Shown: one piece after another, positions 1-8,364 of the stretch
Numbering within the stretch: position 1 is the stretch's first letter
How the letters are laid out: the number at the start of each line of letters is the position of its first letter
From: Promethearchaeota archaeon
GTDB taxonomy: Archaea > Asgardarchaeota > Lokiarchaeia > Sigyniarchaeales > SOKP01
Length of the DNA stretch: 64,000 nt
Direction of reading: 5' to 3'
Assembly: GCA_019057795.1 (NCBI GenBank)
Contig: JAHLWS010000022.1
Location: forward strand, 1 to 64,000
Notes under the pieces: generated by a model
The model's database searches: none
What the model saw: only the letters and a program-made list of their open reading frames with translations
What the model was told of the DNA's origin: nothing
Program-made: the position numbers and the translations under genes

Positions 1-42
1 AAAAGAAAATATTTATATGAAGAACTCCTAATGGAGGAATAG
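1..42 (+). CDS. C-terminal tail of a gene cut by the window start
   Basis: The first 42 bases read in frame as the last 13 codons of a gene and a TAG stop (peptide ending KYLYEELLMEE). A closely similar tail, ending KYLDEEIIVEV and TAG, occurs at 1311-1352, with about 76% base identity and codon-level conservation. This suggests the end of a gene whose tail is duplicated nearby. The product cannot be recognised from so short a piece. Confidence 0.35.
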   Translation, partial: KRKYLYEELLMEE

Positions 43-79
43 AAAAACACTTTAATAAGATCGCATCATACTTTTTATC

Positions 80-763
80 ATGACAGATGAAGGGAAAGAA
101 GTATCAAAAGGGAAGTTTATTGGTGTAGTAACCTTTGTAACATTCTTGCTTGGATTAGGAATGTTCATACCCGCTAATGATTTTCTATGGGTTGAGGCTT
201 GGATTGTACTCATTTTATTTTACATGTTTTTTATAAATAATATCTTATATTTCAGCAAACACGACCCCGATTTAATCCAGAAACGCTCCAAACCAAAATT
301 TAAAGAAAAATGGGATAAAATCGTGACTTTTTTTACATCCATCGGATTCATTCCGATTTTCTTCGTTCCCGGCTTAGATAGACAATTTGGATGGTCAAAT
401 GTACCCATCATAGTTGAAATAATTGGTTTTATCGCGTTTATTATGGGTGTCATTATTATTTTCTTAACAATGAAGGAGAATTCCTTTTTATCGAAGGCAG
501 TGGAAATCCAAGAAGGACATACAGTTATTACCACGGGTCCTTATAAAATTGTTCGCCATCCAATGTATCTAGGTCTGATAATTTTTATGACGGGGTGGTG
601 CTTAGCCCTCGGATCGCTGTTTTCACTCATATTCGTGGCGTTCATAGTAATAGGTTTAATTATTCGCATTTTATTTGAAGATAAAATGCTTCATGAAGAA
701 CTTGAAGGGTATAAAGAGTATGCTCAAAAAACTAAGAAGAAGTTAATACCCTTTATATGGTAA
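80..763 (+). CDS. Isoprenylcysteine carboxyl methyltransferase-family membrane protein
   Basis: This 227-aa integral membrane protein has about five hydrophobic segments. Its C-terminal third carries the signature of the ICMT/PEMT methyltransferase family: TGPYKIVRHPMYLG (around residues 154-167), followed by a hydrophobic helix and an acidic EDKMLHEELEGYKEY stretch that in the family helps form the S-adenosylmethionine site. The family methylates prenylcysteine carboxyls, phospholipid headgroups or other small substrates; the substrate here is unknown. The ATG at 80 places the first helix directly after a short charged N-terminus. It lies alone between two duplicated gene tails and beside a ligase fragment, so the local order appears rearranged. 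Confidence 0.8.
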   Translation: MTDEGKEVSKGKFIGVVTFVTFLLGLGMFIPANDFLWVEAWIVLILFYMFFINNILYFSKHDPDLIQKRSKPKFKEKWDKIVTFFTSIGFIPIFFVPGLDRQFGWSNVPIIVEIIGFIAFIMGVIIIFLTMKENSFLSKAVEIQEGHTVITTGPYKIVRHPMYLGLIIFMTGWCLALGSLFSLIFVAFIVIGLIIRILFEDKMLHEELEGYKEYAQKTKKKLIPFIW

Positions 764-784
764 AAAGGGTCTATTTTTATTTTT

Positions 785-1306
785 TTATGTATCCCAGCCG
801 CCCTTGGTTATCGTTTCCTCGATATCCTTATCCACGCGTTCTTTCAACGCTAAATAATCCGTTTTTGCCACGCGGTTTAAAGGAAATTCCTCCAAGAACA
901 CGGCCAATGAGGGGCGCTTATATGCCGCCATCCCCTTGCAATGTTCCAGTACCTTCTCTTCCATCAGGGTCATCCCTTCATGAACTTTGATGTATGCAAC
1001 GATCCCATTGGTAAAGATTTTATGCTCTGCGCCGATGACTCCTACAAATTCTACCTCGGGCATTTCGGCGATGAAATCCTCCACCTCGGGAGGAAATACT
1101 TGAAATCCCTTTGGTTTTATTATGAATTTTCTCCTACCGGAGAGATGCAAGCCTTTCTCATCCATGTACCCCAAATCTCCCGTGTATAAAATTCCCTCGG
1201 TGGATAGAACCGCTTTCGTGGCTTCCTCATTTCCAAAATACCCCTTGAACACTTGAGGACCTCCCACGCAGACTTCGCCGATCTCCCCGTTTGTTAGTTC
1301 TTTATT
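785..1306 (-). pseudogene. C-terminal fragment of an AMP-forming acyl-CoA ligase
   Basis: The reading frame matches only the C-terminal part of the ANL superfamily (acyl-CoA synthetase/4CL type). It has NGEIGEVCVGGPQVFKGYF, the TGDLGYMDEKGLHLSGRRK hinge motif with its aspartate and arginine, a KGFQVFPPEVEDFI segment, and the C-terminal lysine region PLNRVAKTDYLAL. A full enzyme has about 500-550 residues; about 170 remain. The adenylate-forming N-domain is missing, and homology stops abruptly near 1300, just before a TGA. A GTG at 1267 could start a truncated product, but it would lack the active site. Base composition is visibly richer in G and C than the flanks, suggesting foreign origin. 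Confidence 0.75.
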
Positions 1307-1310
1307 TCAC

Positions 1311-1352
1311 GAAGAAAAATATTTAGATGAAGAAATCATTGTAGAGGTATAG
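1311..1352 (+). repeat. Second copy of the gene-tail sequence seen at 1-42
   Basis: Positions 1311-1352 read as HEEKYLDEEIIVEV and TAG and align without gaps to positions 1-42. The similarity resumes downstream with the shared string acactttaat (about 46-55 and 1370-1379). The copies flank the methyltransferase gene and the ligase fragment, and the second copy starts exactly where the ligase homology ends, so it marks a rearrangement junction. The stretch 1353-1539 holds no gene that I can see. Confidence 0.5.
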
Positions 1353-1539
1353 AAAAAAAGATATTCAAAACACTTTAATTGCGTAATATCCATATCTTTT
1401 CATAATTTGTTATACTTCTCTCTTGTTCTAAACTTTTTTATTATTCATTTATTAATGTTTAACATTCAAAAAATATATTAAAAAATATGGGAGTCCAATT
1501 TTTTACTCATGGTCTTATATAAATAAGAAATCCAAGAAA

Positions 1540-2384
1540 TTACACTTTCAATGTAATTGGATTCACGCTTTCAATTTTTCCAAATGTAGGAATAATCCAC
1601 ATATACATGCAATATTTTAAGTTTTTATAAGTTGGCCGAGCAAAATTACTATGACCTAAAAAACCTGGAAAAAACAACCCATCTCCATTTGATAAATCTT
1701 TACAAACTGAACATCCTTCATTATTTATTAAATATTGAGTAATAGCATAGTTACCATCATCAATACACATAATATAAACTTCAGGATAATCAGGATGTAT
1801 ATGAGGATAAATCTCAATATTTCCTTCTTTATTCTCTTCTAAATTTACGCTTGTTATAACTCCCTGCTTTAACGATCCGTTCGGAATATTTGTAAATCCT
1901 GACATAAAGTAGCCGTTTTTAATGGCGGTCCAAACGGTTCGGTAAGTTGCCATTACTTCGTTTGAACTTAATTCTCCTCTTGGAACAAATTTTTCTAAAT
2001 TAAAATGTTGTATTTCGAATTCAGCTCCAACTTCAACACCTATTGAAGTATAAAATAAGCATAGTTTATAGTAGCCCGATAGTTGAGGATTAACTTTTAT
2101 CAATAATTCTTTATCTGGTGGCAAAAAAAAAAGTCAAATTGATTTAAGTCATATTTTGTATCGTCGTAAAGTAAACTAGCCTCTCCAGACAATAAACAAC
2201 CATTTAAAACTTCATTTTGTTTAGTCTTAATTTTTAAATCGTTGTCAAAATGAAAATATTCAATTTTGACATTATCGAATTCTCTTTGAATACTCCCCGT
2301 TTTTGGGTCGTCAAAGTAAAATGAATACATTTTTTCTTTATTAATTGAACTAACATTTAATTTTGAATTAGATTTTCTTTTCAA
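1540..2384 (-). pseudogene. KduI/IolB-like cupin isomerase, frameshifted
   Basis: Two overlapping reading frames (2100-2384 for the N-terminal 94 aa and 1540-2124 for the rest) join into one protein of about 280 aa, the normal size for 5-keto-4-deoxyuronate isomerase (KduI) or 5-deoxyglucuronate isomerase (IolB). The metal-binding cupin motif is HIHPDYPEVYIM in the C-terminal half, with a later GHSNF histidine. The break is at a run of ten A (2125-2134 on the plus strand): one base gained or lost turns QFDFFF-LPPDKELL into a stop. It could be an assembly error, a real pseudogene or slippage. The family isomerises uronate-type sugars, which fits the sugar genes downstream. Family assignment is fairly sure, substrate unknown. 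Confidence 0.65.
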
Positions 2385-2419
2385 GTGTAGTTCCCCTTAA
2401 AAATATAGCAATTTTTATA

Positions 2420-3625
2420 TTAAAAGAAATTGGAACCCACAGGAGTTTGAATTCTTATAGATTTTCGGGCATTATCTTCCAAAACAGAGATTAAAGCAGT
2501 AATATTTTGCTTGCTCTCGTACACTATCTCTTTTTCTTCGTTAACACCCCAACTATTAAAACCTGTGAGAATTGGAGCTGTTTCAAACAATCCTTCTTGA
2601 AGTCCAGTAACCTTTACTGTTACACCTTTTAGCGTTTCTTTTGAGGTGTTCTTTATTTTTATAATATATTTTTCTATATCAGAATCTATTGAGATAATTT
2701 TAAATATTTTCTGGAATTTAGATGAGACCCCATCGAAGATCGAAGGTACCCCTGAAGTTATTCCCGAGAATAAATCAGCGTCTAATTTTTGCTTGTCAGC
2801 TGGTTTCGCAATAATCGTGATTGGTACATTGAATTTTATGGTCTCTTTACCGTACTCTGATTTAGGCTTTCCAATAAATAACAATGACCATTTTACGTAA
2901 GAACCGTATTTAAACCCCCAGAACTCTTTTTCGTGTGGTTCCCATAAATAATTATGGCTTGGTTGAGCGATCTCTGGGACTTTTAATAATAAAAATTTCT
3001 TATCCATATCAGTAGTTCTCGAATCTCCGGCAATAGCAGGAGGCAATTCTTCCACTTTACTACAATTTTGCCCGTAAGCATCACAATAACAAACGAGATT
3101 TGCTTTTTGTAATAACCTGATTTCAACTTGTTTCAGTTCCTCAGAAGAAAAGTTTATTTTAATTGCTTCTCCAGGTTTAAAAACATCTTTTGACAAATTA
3201 ATACTTAAGCCAGAAATTGAAATTGAAAGAGGATTAGGCTTTTTTGTCTGTATATTTGATTGTTTTTCCCTAATTTCAATCTTTAGTGTTTTATTAATTA
3301 CTAAATCATCATCTGGGTTAATTGGATGAGGTTGTCTTAATATTAGTTTAAGTTCATATTCCACATTTCTGTTTTTTATTGTAGGGATAACATTGTTTTT
3401 AATCAATATTGCTTTATCTCTAATATATTCGCCCGCTTCAAAAAACCCCTTCGTAAATATTTCCTCTTTGGTAATTTGAAGTTCTTTTAGGCAAGGGGGA
3501 TAAGTTAATAAGCGAATTCCAGACCATAAAACTAACGAATCTTCATCGAAATTGAACTTAGTTTTTACGTTAATTTTGTCACCTAAGTACACATAATTAT
3601 TTAAAACGTTAAGCTCTAATTTCAT
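2420..3625 (-). CDS. Unrecognised beta-rich protein, possibly arrestin-like
   Basis: I do not firmly recognise this 401-aa protein. It is rich in alternating hydrophobic and polar strands and has no signal peptide, transmembrane segment or catalytic motif. It seems to have two or three beta-sandwich domains: residues 1-125, 135-280 with a small CYCDAYGQNC cysteine cluster, and 305-401. Phrases such as DVFKPGEAIKINF, YVKWSLLF and KFNVPITI recall arrestin/Vps26-like or other immunoglobulin-type folds, and arrestin-like proteins are known from Asgard archaea. That is inference from pattern only. It stands alone between an isomerase pseudogene and a 269-base gap (3626-3894) in which I see no gene. 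Confidence 0.5.
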   Translation of the reverse strand: MKLELNVLNNYVYLGDKINVKTKFNFDEDSLVLWSGIRLLTYPPCLKELQITKEEIFTKGFFEAGEYIRDKAILIKNNVIPTIKNRNVEYELKLILRQPHPINPDDDLVINKTLKIEIREKQSNIQTKKPNPLSISISGLSINLSKDVFKPGEAIKINFSSEELKQVEIRLLQKANLVCYCDAYGQNCSKVEELPPAIAGDSRTTDMDKKFLLLKVPEIAQPSHNYLWEPHEKEFWGFKYGSYVKWSLLFIGKPKSEYGKETIKFNVPITIIAKPADKQKLDADLFSGITSGVPSIFDGVSSKFQKIFKIISIDSDIEKYIIKIKNTSKETLKGVTVKVTGLQEGLFETAPILTGFNSWGVNEEKEIVYESKQNITALISVLEDNARKSIRIQTPVGSNFF

Positions 3626-3894
3626 AATTTTTACGAGTAAAAAGGAATAATCAAAATTTCAATATTAATATTAATTAATGAATTCTTTTAATATTTTTTT
3701 AACTAAATAATTTGTGAATGTGGAAATAGTACTCATAATGTCATTTATTTTTCACTAAGTTTGTCAAACTACATCCAATATACTTTAAAAATTTAATTTT
3801 CTTTTCTAAATTCGATTAAAAAGGACAAATAACAAATTATAATTGGCATTATAATTTTGTTTTATTATTAGTTTAACATCGGTATACTTACAGA

Positions 3895-4605
3895 ATGAAG
3901 CGACTTAAAGATAGCAACATTAAAGCGATTCTTTTCGATTTAGATGGGACCTTATTAGAAATCGATTTGAAACTTTTTATTCCCGAATATTTTAAGTTAT
4001 TAGCAAACAGTATCGCTCACATAATCTCCCCTAATAAATTCTATCCTATTCTTTTAAAAGCGTCAGAGGCTTTAACAAATAACAGTGGAAAGAATACGAA
4101 CGAAGAGGTCTTTTCCAATATTTTCTTCCCGCTCAATGGTTATAGCAAAGAAGAGATCGATCCATATTTTACGAAATTCTATAAAGAAGATTTTATAAAA
4201 TTACGCAAATTTACTAAAAAGAAACCAGAAGCGCGTAAGGTAGTAAAAACAGCATTTGATAGGGGATACGAAGTAGTAATTGCAACCAACCCTCTGCTCC
4301 CCTTAACATCAATACAACAACGCCTTGATTGGGCAGGAGTTGGTGATTTTCCTTACAACCTTATAACTAGTTATGAAAATTCATATGCAAGCAAACCGGA
4401 TCTACTGTATTACCAATTGATATTTAAACATCTTAACCTCTCAGCAAAAGAATGCATTATGGTAGGTGACGAAGATAAGGATTTAGTATGCGCAAAATTA
4501 GGCTCGCAGACCTTCTTAGTTCATAGTATAAATACTAAATTAAATTCCGAAACGCCAGAACCCACTTATAGCGGAACATTAAATGACTTAATGAAGCTTC
4601 TTTAA
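3895..4605 (+). CDS. HAD-superfamily hydrolase
   Basis: This 236-aa soluble protein carries all four haloacid dehalogenase motifs: motif I LFDLDGT with the nucleophile and acid aspartates (around 15-21), motif II ATNPLLP, the motif III lysine in SKPDLLYYQ, and motif IV MVGDEDKDLVCAK that binds magnesium. Residues 25-110 form an alpha-helical C1-type cap. Members are phosphatases of sugars, nucleotides or similar small phosphates; the substrate cannot be told. It is transcribed with the acetyltransferase gene that starts 33 bases downstream. Confidence 0.88.
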   Translation: MKRLKDSNIKAILFDLDGTLLEIDLKLFIPEYFKLLANSIAHIISPNKFYPILLKASEALTNNSGKNTNEEVFSNIFFPLNGYSKEEIDPYFTKFYKEDFIKLRKFTKKKPEARKVVKTAFDRGYEVVIATNPLLPLTSIQQRLDWAGVGDFPYNLITSYENSYASKPDLLYYQLIFKHLNLSAKECIMVGDEDKDLVCAKLGSQTFLVHSINTKLNSETPEPTYSGTLNDLMKLL

Positions 4606-4638
4606 AAATCAATAGAATTTAAAAAAAATAGTGTTTAC

Positions 4639-5568
4639 ATGAACATTAAAGAAAATTTTGATGAATTTGATTATAGACACCTAGCTCCAGAAAATATACA
4701 AAGTATACACCAGTTATTTGAAAACAACTCGGACTTTTTTTCGCTTCCTTTTGATTATTTTCAGAGAGGCACTTTAGAAGATGATGGTTTTGAGCAAGAC
4801 TTATCGCTTTTTTTATTTAATTCAGAGACGAATCAGCCCGTAGCCGCTTTTATCACGGTAACTAGAAAAAATATCAAATTAGGTCAATGTTTTCTTAAAG
4901 GTTGCGTAGTTGATAGTGCTTATCGCCGCCATGGTGTCGGTTCTAAAATCATAACCGAAATTTTAAAGCGAGCTAAAGAAAAAAACATGTCAGAAATCTT
5001 TTATGGTGCGAGCGTTCCTAATTATTGGCAACCTGGTGTTGATATACGCCATACAAGTTTGTTTTTCTTTCTAAAAAAGCACGGTTTTAAATCTCATAGA
5101 CCGATATTCAATCTTACTGCGTCTTTAACTGAAGTTAAGGATAAACCAGTCTTGGAAAAAAACGGATATAAATACGAGCGCGTTCAATCTAAAGATTTTA
5201 ATAATACTTCAAGGTTCGTGAAAAAACAATTTCCACGCGGCACTTGGGCTGAAGAAGTTCAGTTATCATTTAATATCGATCCTCCAACGACTTTTATAGC
5301 GAAAAACATTAAGAATGAAATAGTTGGTTTTTCTACTCATAGTCAATTTTATCCCGGCTCGTTTGGCCCAACGGGCGTCTTGGAATCATTGCGTGGAAAA
5401 AGCATCGGAAGGGAACTCTTCTTTTGGTGTCTATGGGACATGAAACAGAATGGGTTAAACACATGTGAGATAATGTGGGTGGGAGGTGATACTATAAAAT
5501 TTTATTCAAAGGTAATTGGAGCTTATATTTCACCTATTTTCTATCCCATGTATAAAAAATTAAAATAG
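4639..5568 (+). CDS. GNAT-family N-acetyltransferase with two domains
   Basis: The 309-aa protein has a GNAT acetyl-CoA binding motif, VVDSAYRRHGVGSKII (around residues 91-106), where the Q/RxxGxG/A loop holds the pyrophosphate. A second half (from about residue 175) repeats the fold more weakly, with VLESLRGKSIGRELFFW near residue 250. Such double-GNAT proteins occur widely in archaea. The acceptor is unknown. It follows the HAD phosphatase by 33 bases, so the two are probably co-transcribed. Confidence 0.82.
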   Translation: MNIKENFDEFDYRHLAPENIQSIHQLFENNSDFFSLPFDYFQRGTLEDDGFEQDLSLFLFNSETNQPVAAFITVTRKNIKLGQCFLKGCVVDSAYRRHGVGSKIITEILKRAKEKNMSEIFYGASVPNYWQPGVDIRHTSLFFFLKKHGFKSHRPIFNLTASLTEVKDKPVLEKNGYKYERVQSKDFNNTSRFVKKQFPRGTWAEEVQLSFNIDPPTTFIAKNIKNEIVGFSTHSQFYPGSFGPTGVLESLRGKSIGRELFFWCLWDMKQNGLNTCEIMWVGGDTIKFYSKVIGAYISPIFYPMYKKLK

Positions 5569-5601
5569 AATTGTTGACATAATACGACTATCTTTTCCTT
5601 G

Positions 5602-6843
5602 TTAAATACGTAGAGCGTGAAGCAAAGTTGGGGAAAGTTTCATACTATTCTTAATACCCAAAAGTTTTATTAGTTTCCACTTACGAGACATCATAACCTC
5701 CCAGCTATGTTTCCTAGTTTCACTCCCAGTAAATAATGCTATAGTTGATTGCATCATTTCTGGATCCTCTTGAGCCATTGAATAAATCGCTTCGAGGATT
5801 CGTTCCAAGAGACCACTATGATACAAAAGGTGATGGATTTTATAGGAATACCTCAAACCTTCTTCGTAGAGGTGTTTTAATAGGAGTTCGTTGTATCTCG
5901 CAAGTTCAGATTCTCCAAAATCTTCTTTTTCAAGTGCTTGACAAAAAACTTCTGCCGCAATTTTGCCAGATAATCGTGCTTGATAAATTCCTTCGTATAA
6001 AATTGGATCCGCGGTTCCACAAGCATCTCCAATCACCATAACTCGCTCACGATAAGGTTTTGCGATCAATCGATCAGGTATAGGAGCTGCCCAAACTTTT
6101 CGACCCCCAAAAACTTTCATTTCTCTTCCTTCGATTTTCTCCTTTATGAACGGACTCTTGAGAAAAGCGTTAAAATGACTCATTTTAACTCCCTTCCCTA
6201 AAACTCCAATGCTTAGCGTTTGACTTTTAGGAAACACCCACCCAATCCCGTGATCAATTAAACTACGATCGAAGAATTCCCATACTCGATTACCAAATTG
6301 GTCGTCTATGACAGATTCGGGGACGCTGATTTCCGCTTGTATTCCACTTATCATTGGTGGAACCTCGATACCGAGAGTTCTTTGTAATTTAGCTCCCCCC
6401 AATCCGGTTGCGAGGATCACACATTTGCTTTGAAATTCTTTTGTCCCTACTATCTTAACGTTCTTATTTTTGCCAATCTCAATTCTTTTTACTCTAGATC
6501 CGTAAATTACCTGGGCACCAGCGTCTTGAGAAATGTCCAATAGATACTTATCGAAGTCAGTTCGAAACATGCAATAACCCTTATTACTTTTTCCAGAAGC
6601 TTCGAATTCCATGGGCCCTTTTTTTGGAGTAAATAGAACTCCGCCGGTAACTTCACGCTCACCGACTCCGTGGGGTATTGGTGAGAAATCTTCGCTTCTA
6701 GCAGGAATTCCTCCGGCACAACATTTATATCTACCTTCTTCCCCAGCTTCAAGTAAAAGCACATTCGCATTACTTTCTGCGGCAATCTTTGCAGCTGTTG
6801 CTCCACCTGGACCACCTCCGATAATAATTAAGTCATAAATCAC
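5602..6843 (-). CDS. Geranylgeranyl reductase-family FAD flavoprotein
   Basis: The 413-aa protein opens with the FAD-binding Rossmann motif IIGGGPGGATAAK and an acidic strand end (LLLEAG). It has the KCCAGGIPARS segment typical of geranylgeranyl reductases, the FPKSQTLSIGVLGKG core, and the second FAD motif VMVIGDACGTADPILYEGIYQA. The family saturates prenyl chains of archaeal membrane lipids or quinones. Archaeal lipid hydrogenation is the likely role, but the family also includes other oxidoreductases. A second, more distant member lies at 14559-15959. The gene is convergent with the acetyltransferase and 10 bases downstream of the GPH transporter, so it may share that transporter's transcript. 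Confidence 0.85.
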   Translation of the reverse strand: MIYDLIIIGGGPGGATAAKIAAESNANVLLLEAGEEGRYKCCAGGIPARSEDFSPIPHGVGEREVTGGVLFTPKKGPMEFEASGKSNKGYCMFRTDFDKYLLDISQDAGAQVIYGSRVKRIEIGKNKNVKIVGTKEFQSKCVILATGLGGAKLQRTLGIEVPPMISGIQAEISVPESVIDDQFGNRVWEFFDRSLIDHGIGWVFPKSQTLSIGVLGKGVKMSHFNAFLKSPFIKEKIEGREMKVFGGRKVWAAPIPDRLIAKPYRERVMVIGDACGTADPILYEGIYQARLSGKIAAEVFCQALEKEDFGESELARYNELLLKHLYEEGLRYSYKIHHLLYHSGLLERILEAIYSMAQEDPEMMQSTIALFTGSETRKHSWEVMMSRKWKLIKLLGIKNSMKLSPTLLHALRI

Positions 6844-6853
6844 GAATAAACCC

Positions 6854-8248
6854 TCAAAACTTGTTTTTTAAATTAGTTTTAATATTTAGTTGTTCTCTCT
6901 TTTTTTGATGAAGTTCTTTAAGTTCTTCTTCAAGATGTTCTAATTTCTCTCCTTCTAATGGGTAGAAGTAGACAAAAATCAAACTTAACGCAACAAATAT
7001 GTTAACGATGAAATAAAATACAAATATAATTCCAAACATCGCCGAATCTGTTTGAACGGGAGAGTTTTGTACATATCCTGTTAATACAAGTACAATAGTC
7101 ACAATGATAGGGCCAATACTCTCAGTTGGTTTAGTGAACAAGGCATTAATACCATAAAACATCCCTTCTCGTCGACTTCCATATTTGATTTCGTCTTCGT
7201 CAATAGGTAGCGTCTGCATTATAACTCCAAATATACCCGCACCCCCAAAGAATGCCGAGAATGCAAGTCCTATCCACATCGCGGGAATTGATATTGAAGG
7301 AATTAAAACCAAGAAGAATAGAATAAATCCACCTATGAATTGAATAGTTGTAAACTGAAGTAGTAGCTTTTTAAATCCATATCTCTTTCTCAGTTTTATG
7401 CAAAGAATATTGGAACTCCAACCAACGATTATTACGATTAAAAAGTAAAATACTATATTTTCAGGACCGATCAGTATCAAAAATAGAAAGACATACGAGA
7501 GTTGTATTGAAGCAATGAGCGTCCTGAAAAAATTAAATCCAACAAACATCATAAAGGATTTAGATTTCACTGTTTGTTTTATTGCCGTCCATAAAGGAGG
7601 GCTTCGGTCGTGTTGGTGTTCAGGGCTTTCTTTTGAAAGTTTTACTACAACTACATAACAGACATAACTAATCACAGCTACGGTGATGTTGAATATTTGA
7701 AAAAATTGACGGTTATCAACCATCGTAGGAACGGTAATCACGACAAAACTTGCAAATAGTGCGAGGATGCCGCCTAGAAAGTTGATTCTAGTACGCTCTC
7801 CGAGATCGCTAGTCATATCGGGAAGTAGTGCCATCCAAGCCATTGTTACGATGTTAGAGAGGGTGTCAAAAATGCTAATGCTTATCAAAAAATGCAGAAA
7901 CATTACAAATTGTCCCATAGGAGTAGCTGCGTCTGTACTCCATGGGAACCACATGAGAGCAAATGTTATTACCAAAAACGGACTGAAATATTTTATATAT
8001 ACCACTCTTCGGCTACCCCATTTCTTCACATCAGTATTATCTTGCCATTGACCAATGAGAGGGTCATTTAACATGTTTATAATCATGAAAATTGCCATTC
8101 CAATAATAAAAAGAACCTCATTTAAGCCTAATGAATCGTAAAAGAATTTTATATAACCTAATCGGAACACACCAAGGATAATCGTTAATGGAATCATCCC
8201 TACAATGTAACCCGAAACTTGTTTTTTAGGTAATTTATTAATCGACAT
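6854..8248 (-). CDS. GPH-family sugar/cation symporter
   Basis: This 464-aa protein has about twelve hydrophobic helices and the hallmarks of the glycoside-pentoside-hexuronide:cation symporter family (MelB/XylP type). The N-terminal NMLNDPLIGQWQDNT motif (helix 2) carries the conserved aspartate of the cation site, and the central loop has INALFTKPTESIGP. Such proteins take up sugars or glucuronides with Na+ or H+. The divergent sulfatase gene starts 116 bases away. With the GH94-like phosphorylase downstream this suggests a carbohydrate-use locus. A second GPH member is at 47217-48659. Confidence 0.85.
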   Translation of the reverse strand: MSINKLPKKQVSGYIVGMIPLTIILGVFRLGYIKFFYDSLGLNEVLFIIGMAIFMIINMLNDPLIGQWQDNTDVKKWGSRRVVYIKYFSPFLVITFALMWFPWSTDAATPMGQFVMFLHFLISISIFDTLSNIVTMAWMALLPDMTSDLGERTRINFLGGILALFASFVVITVPTMVDNRQFFQIFNITVAVISYVCYVVVVKLSKESPEHQHDRSPPLWTAIKQTVKSKSFMMFVGFNFFRTLIASIQLSYVFLFLILIGPENIVFYFLIVIIVGWSSNILCIKLRKRYGFKKLLLQFTTIQFIGGFILFFLVLIPSISIPAMWIGLAFSAFFGGAGIFGVIMQTLPIDEDEIKYGSRREGMFYGINALFTKPTESIGPIIVTIVLVLTGYVQNSPVQTDSAMFGIIFVFYFIVNIFVALSLIFVYFYPLEGEKLEHLEEELKELHQKKREQLNIKTNLKNKF

Positions 8249-8364
8249 TTTTTTTTAAATGATTTTTTTTAATATAACTTTAATGTTAAACTTTAAAAAG
8301 ATTTTTTTTAATTTCTAATTATATATTAATTAATTCTTCCCAGTTTTATTAAAAATTAAAATTT

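Noticed and set aside
941..1189. Plus-strand frame inside the ligase fragment
   Set aside because: It is the antisense shadow of a clear C-terminal ligase domain and has no ribosome site or known motif.
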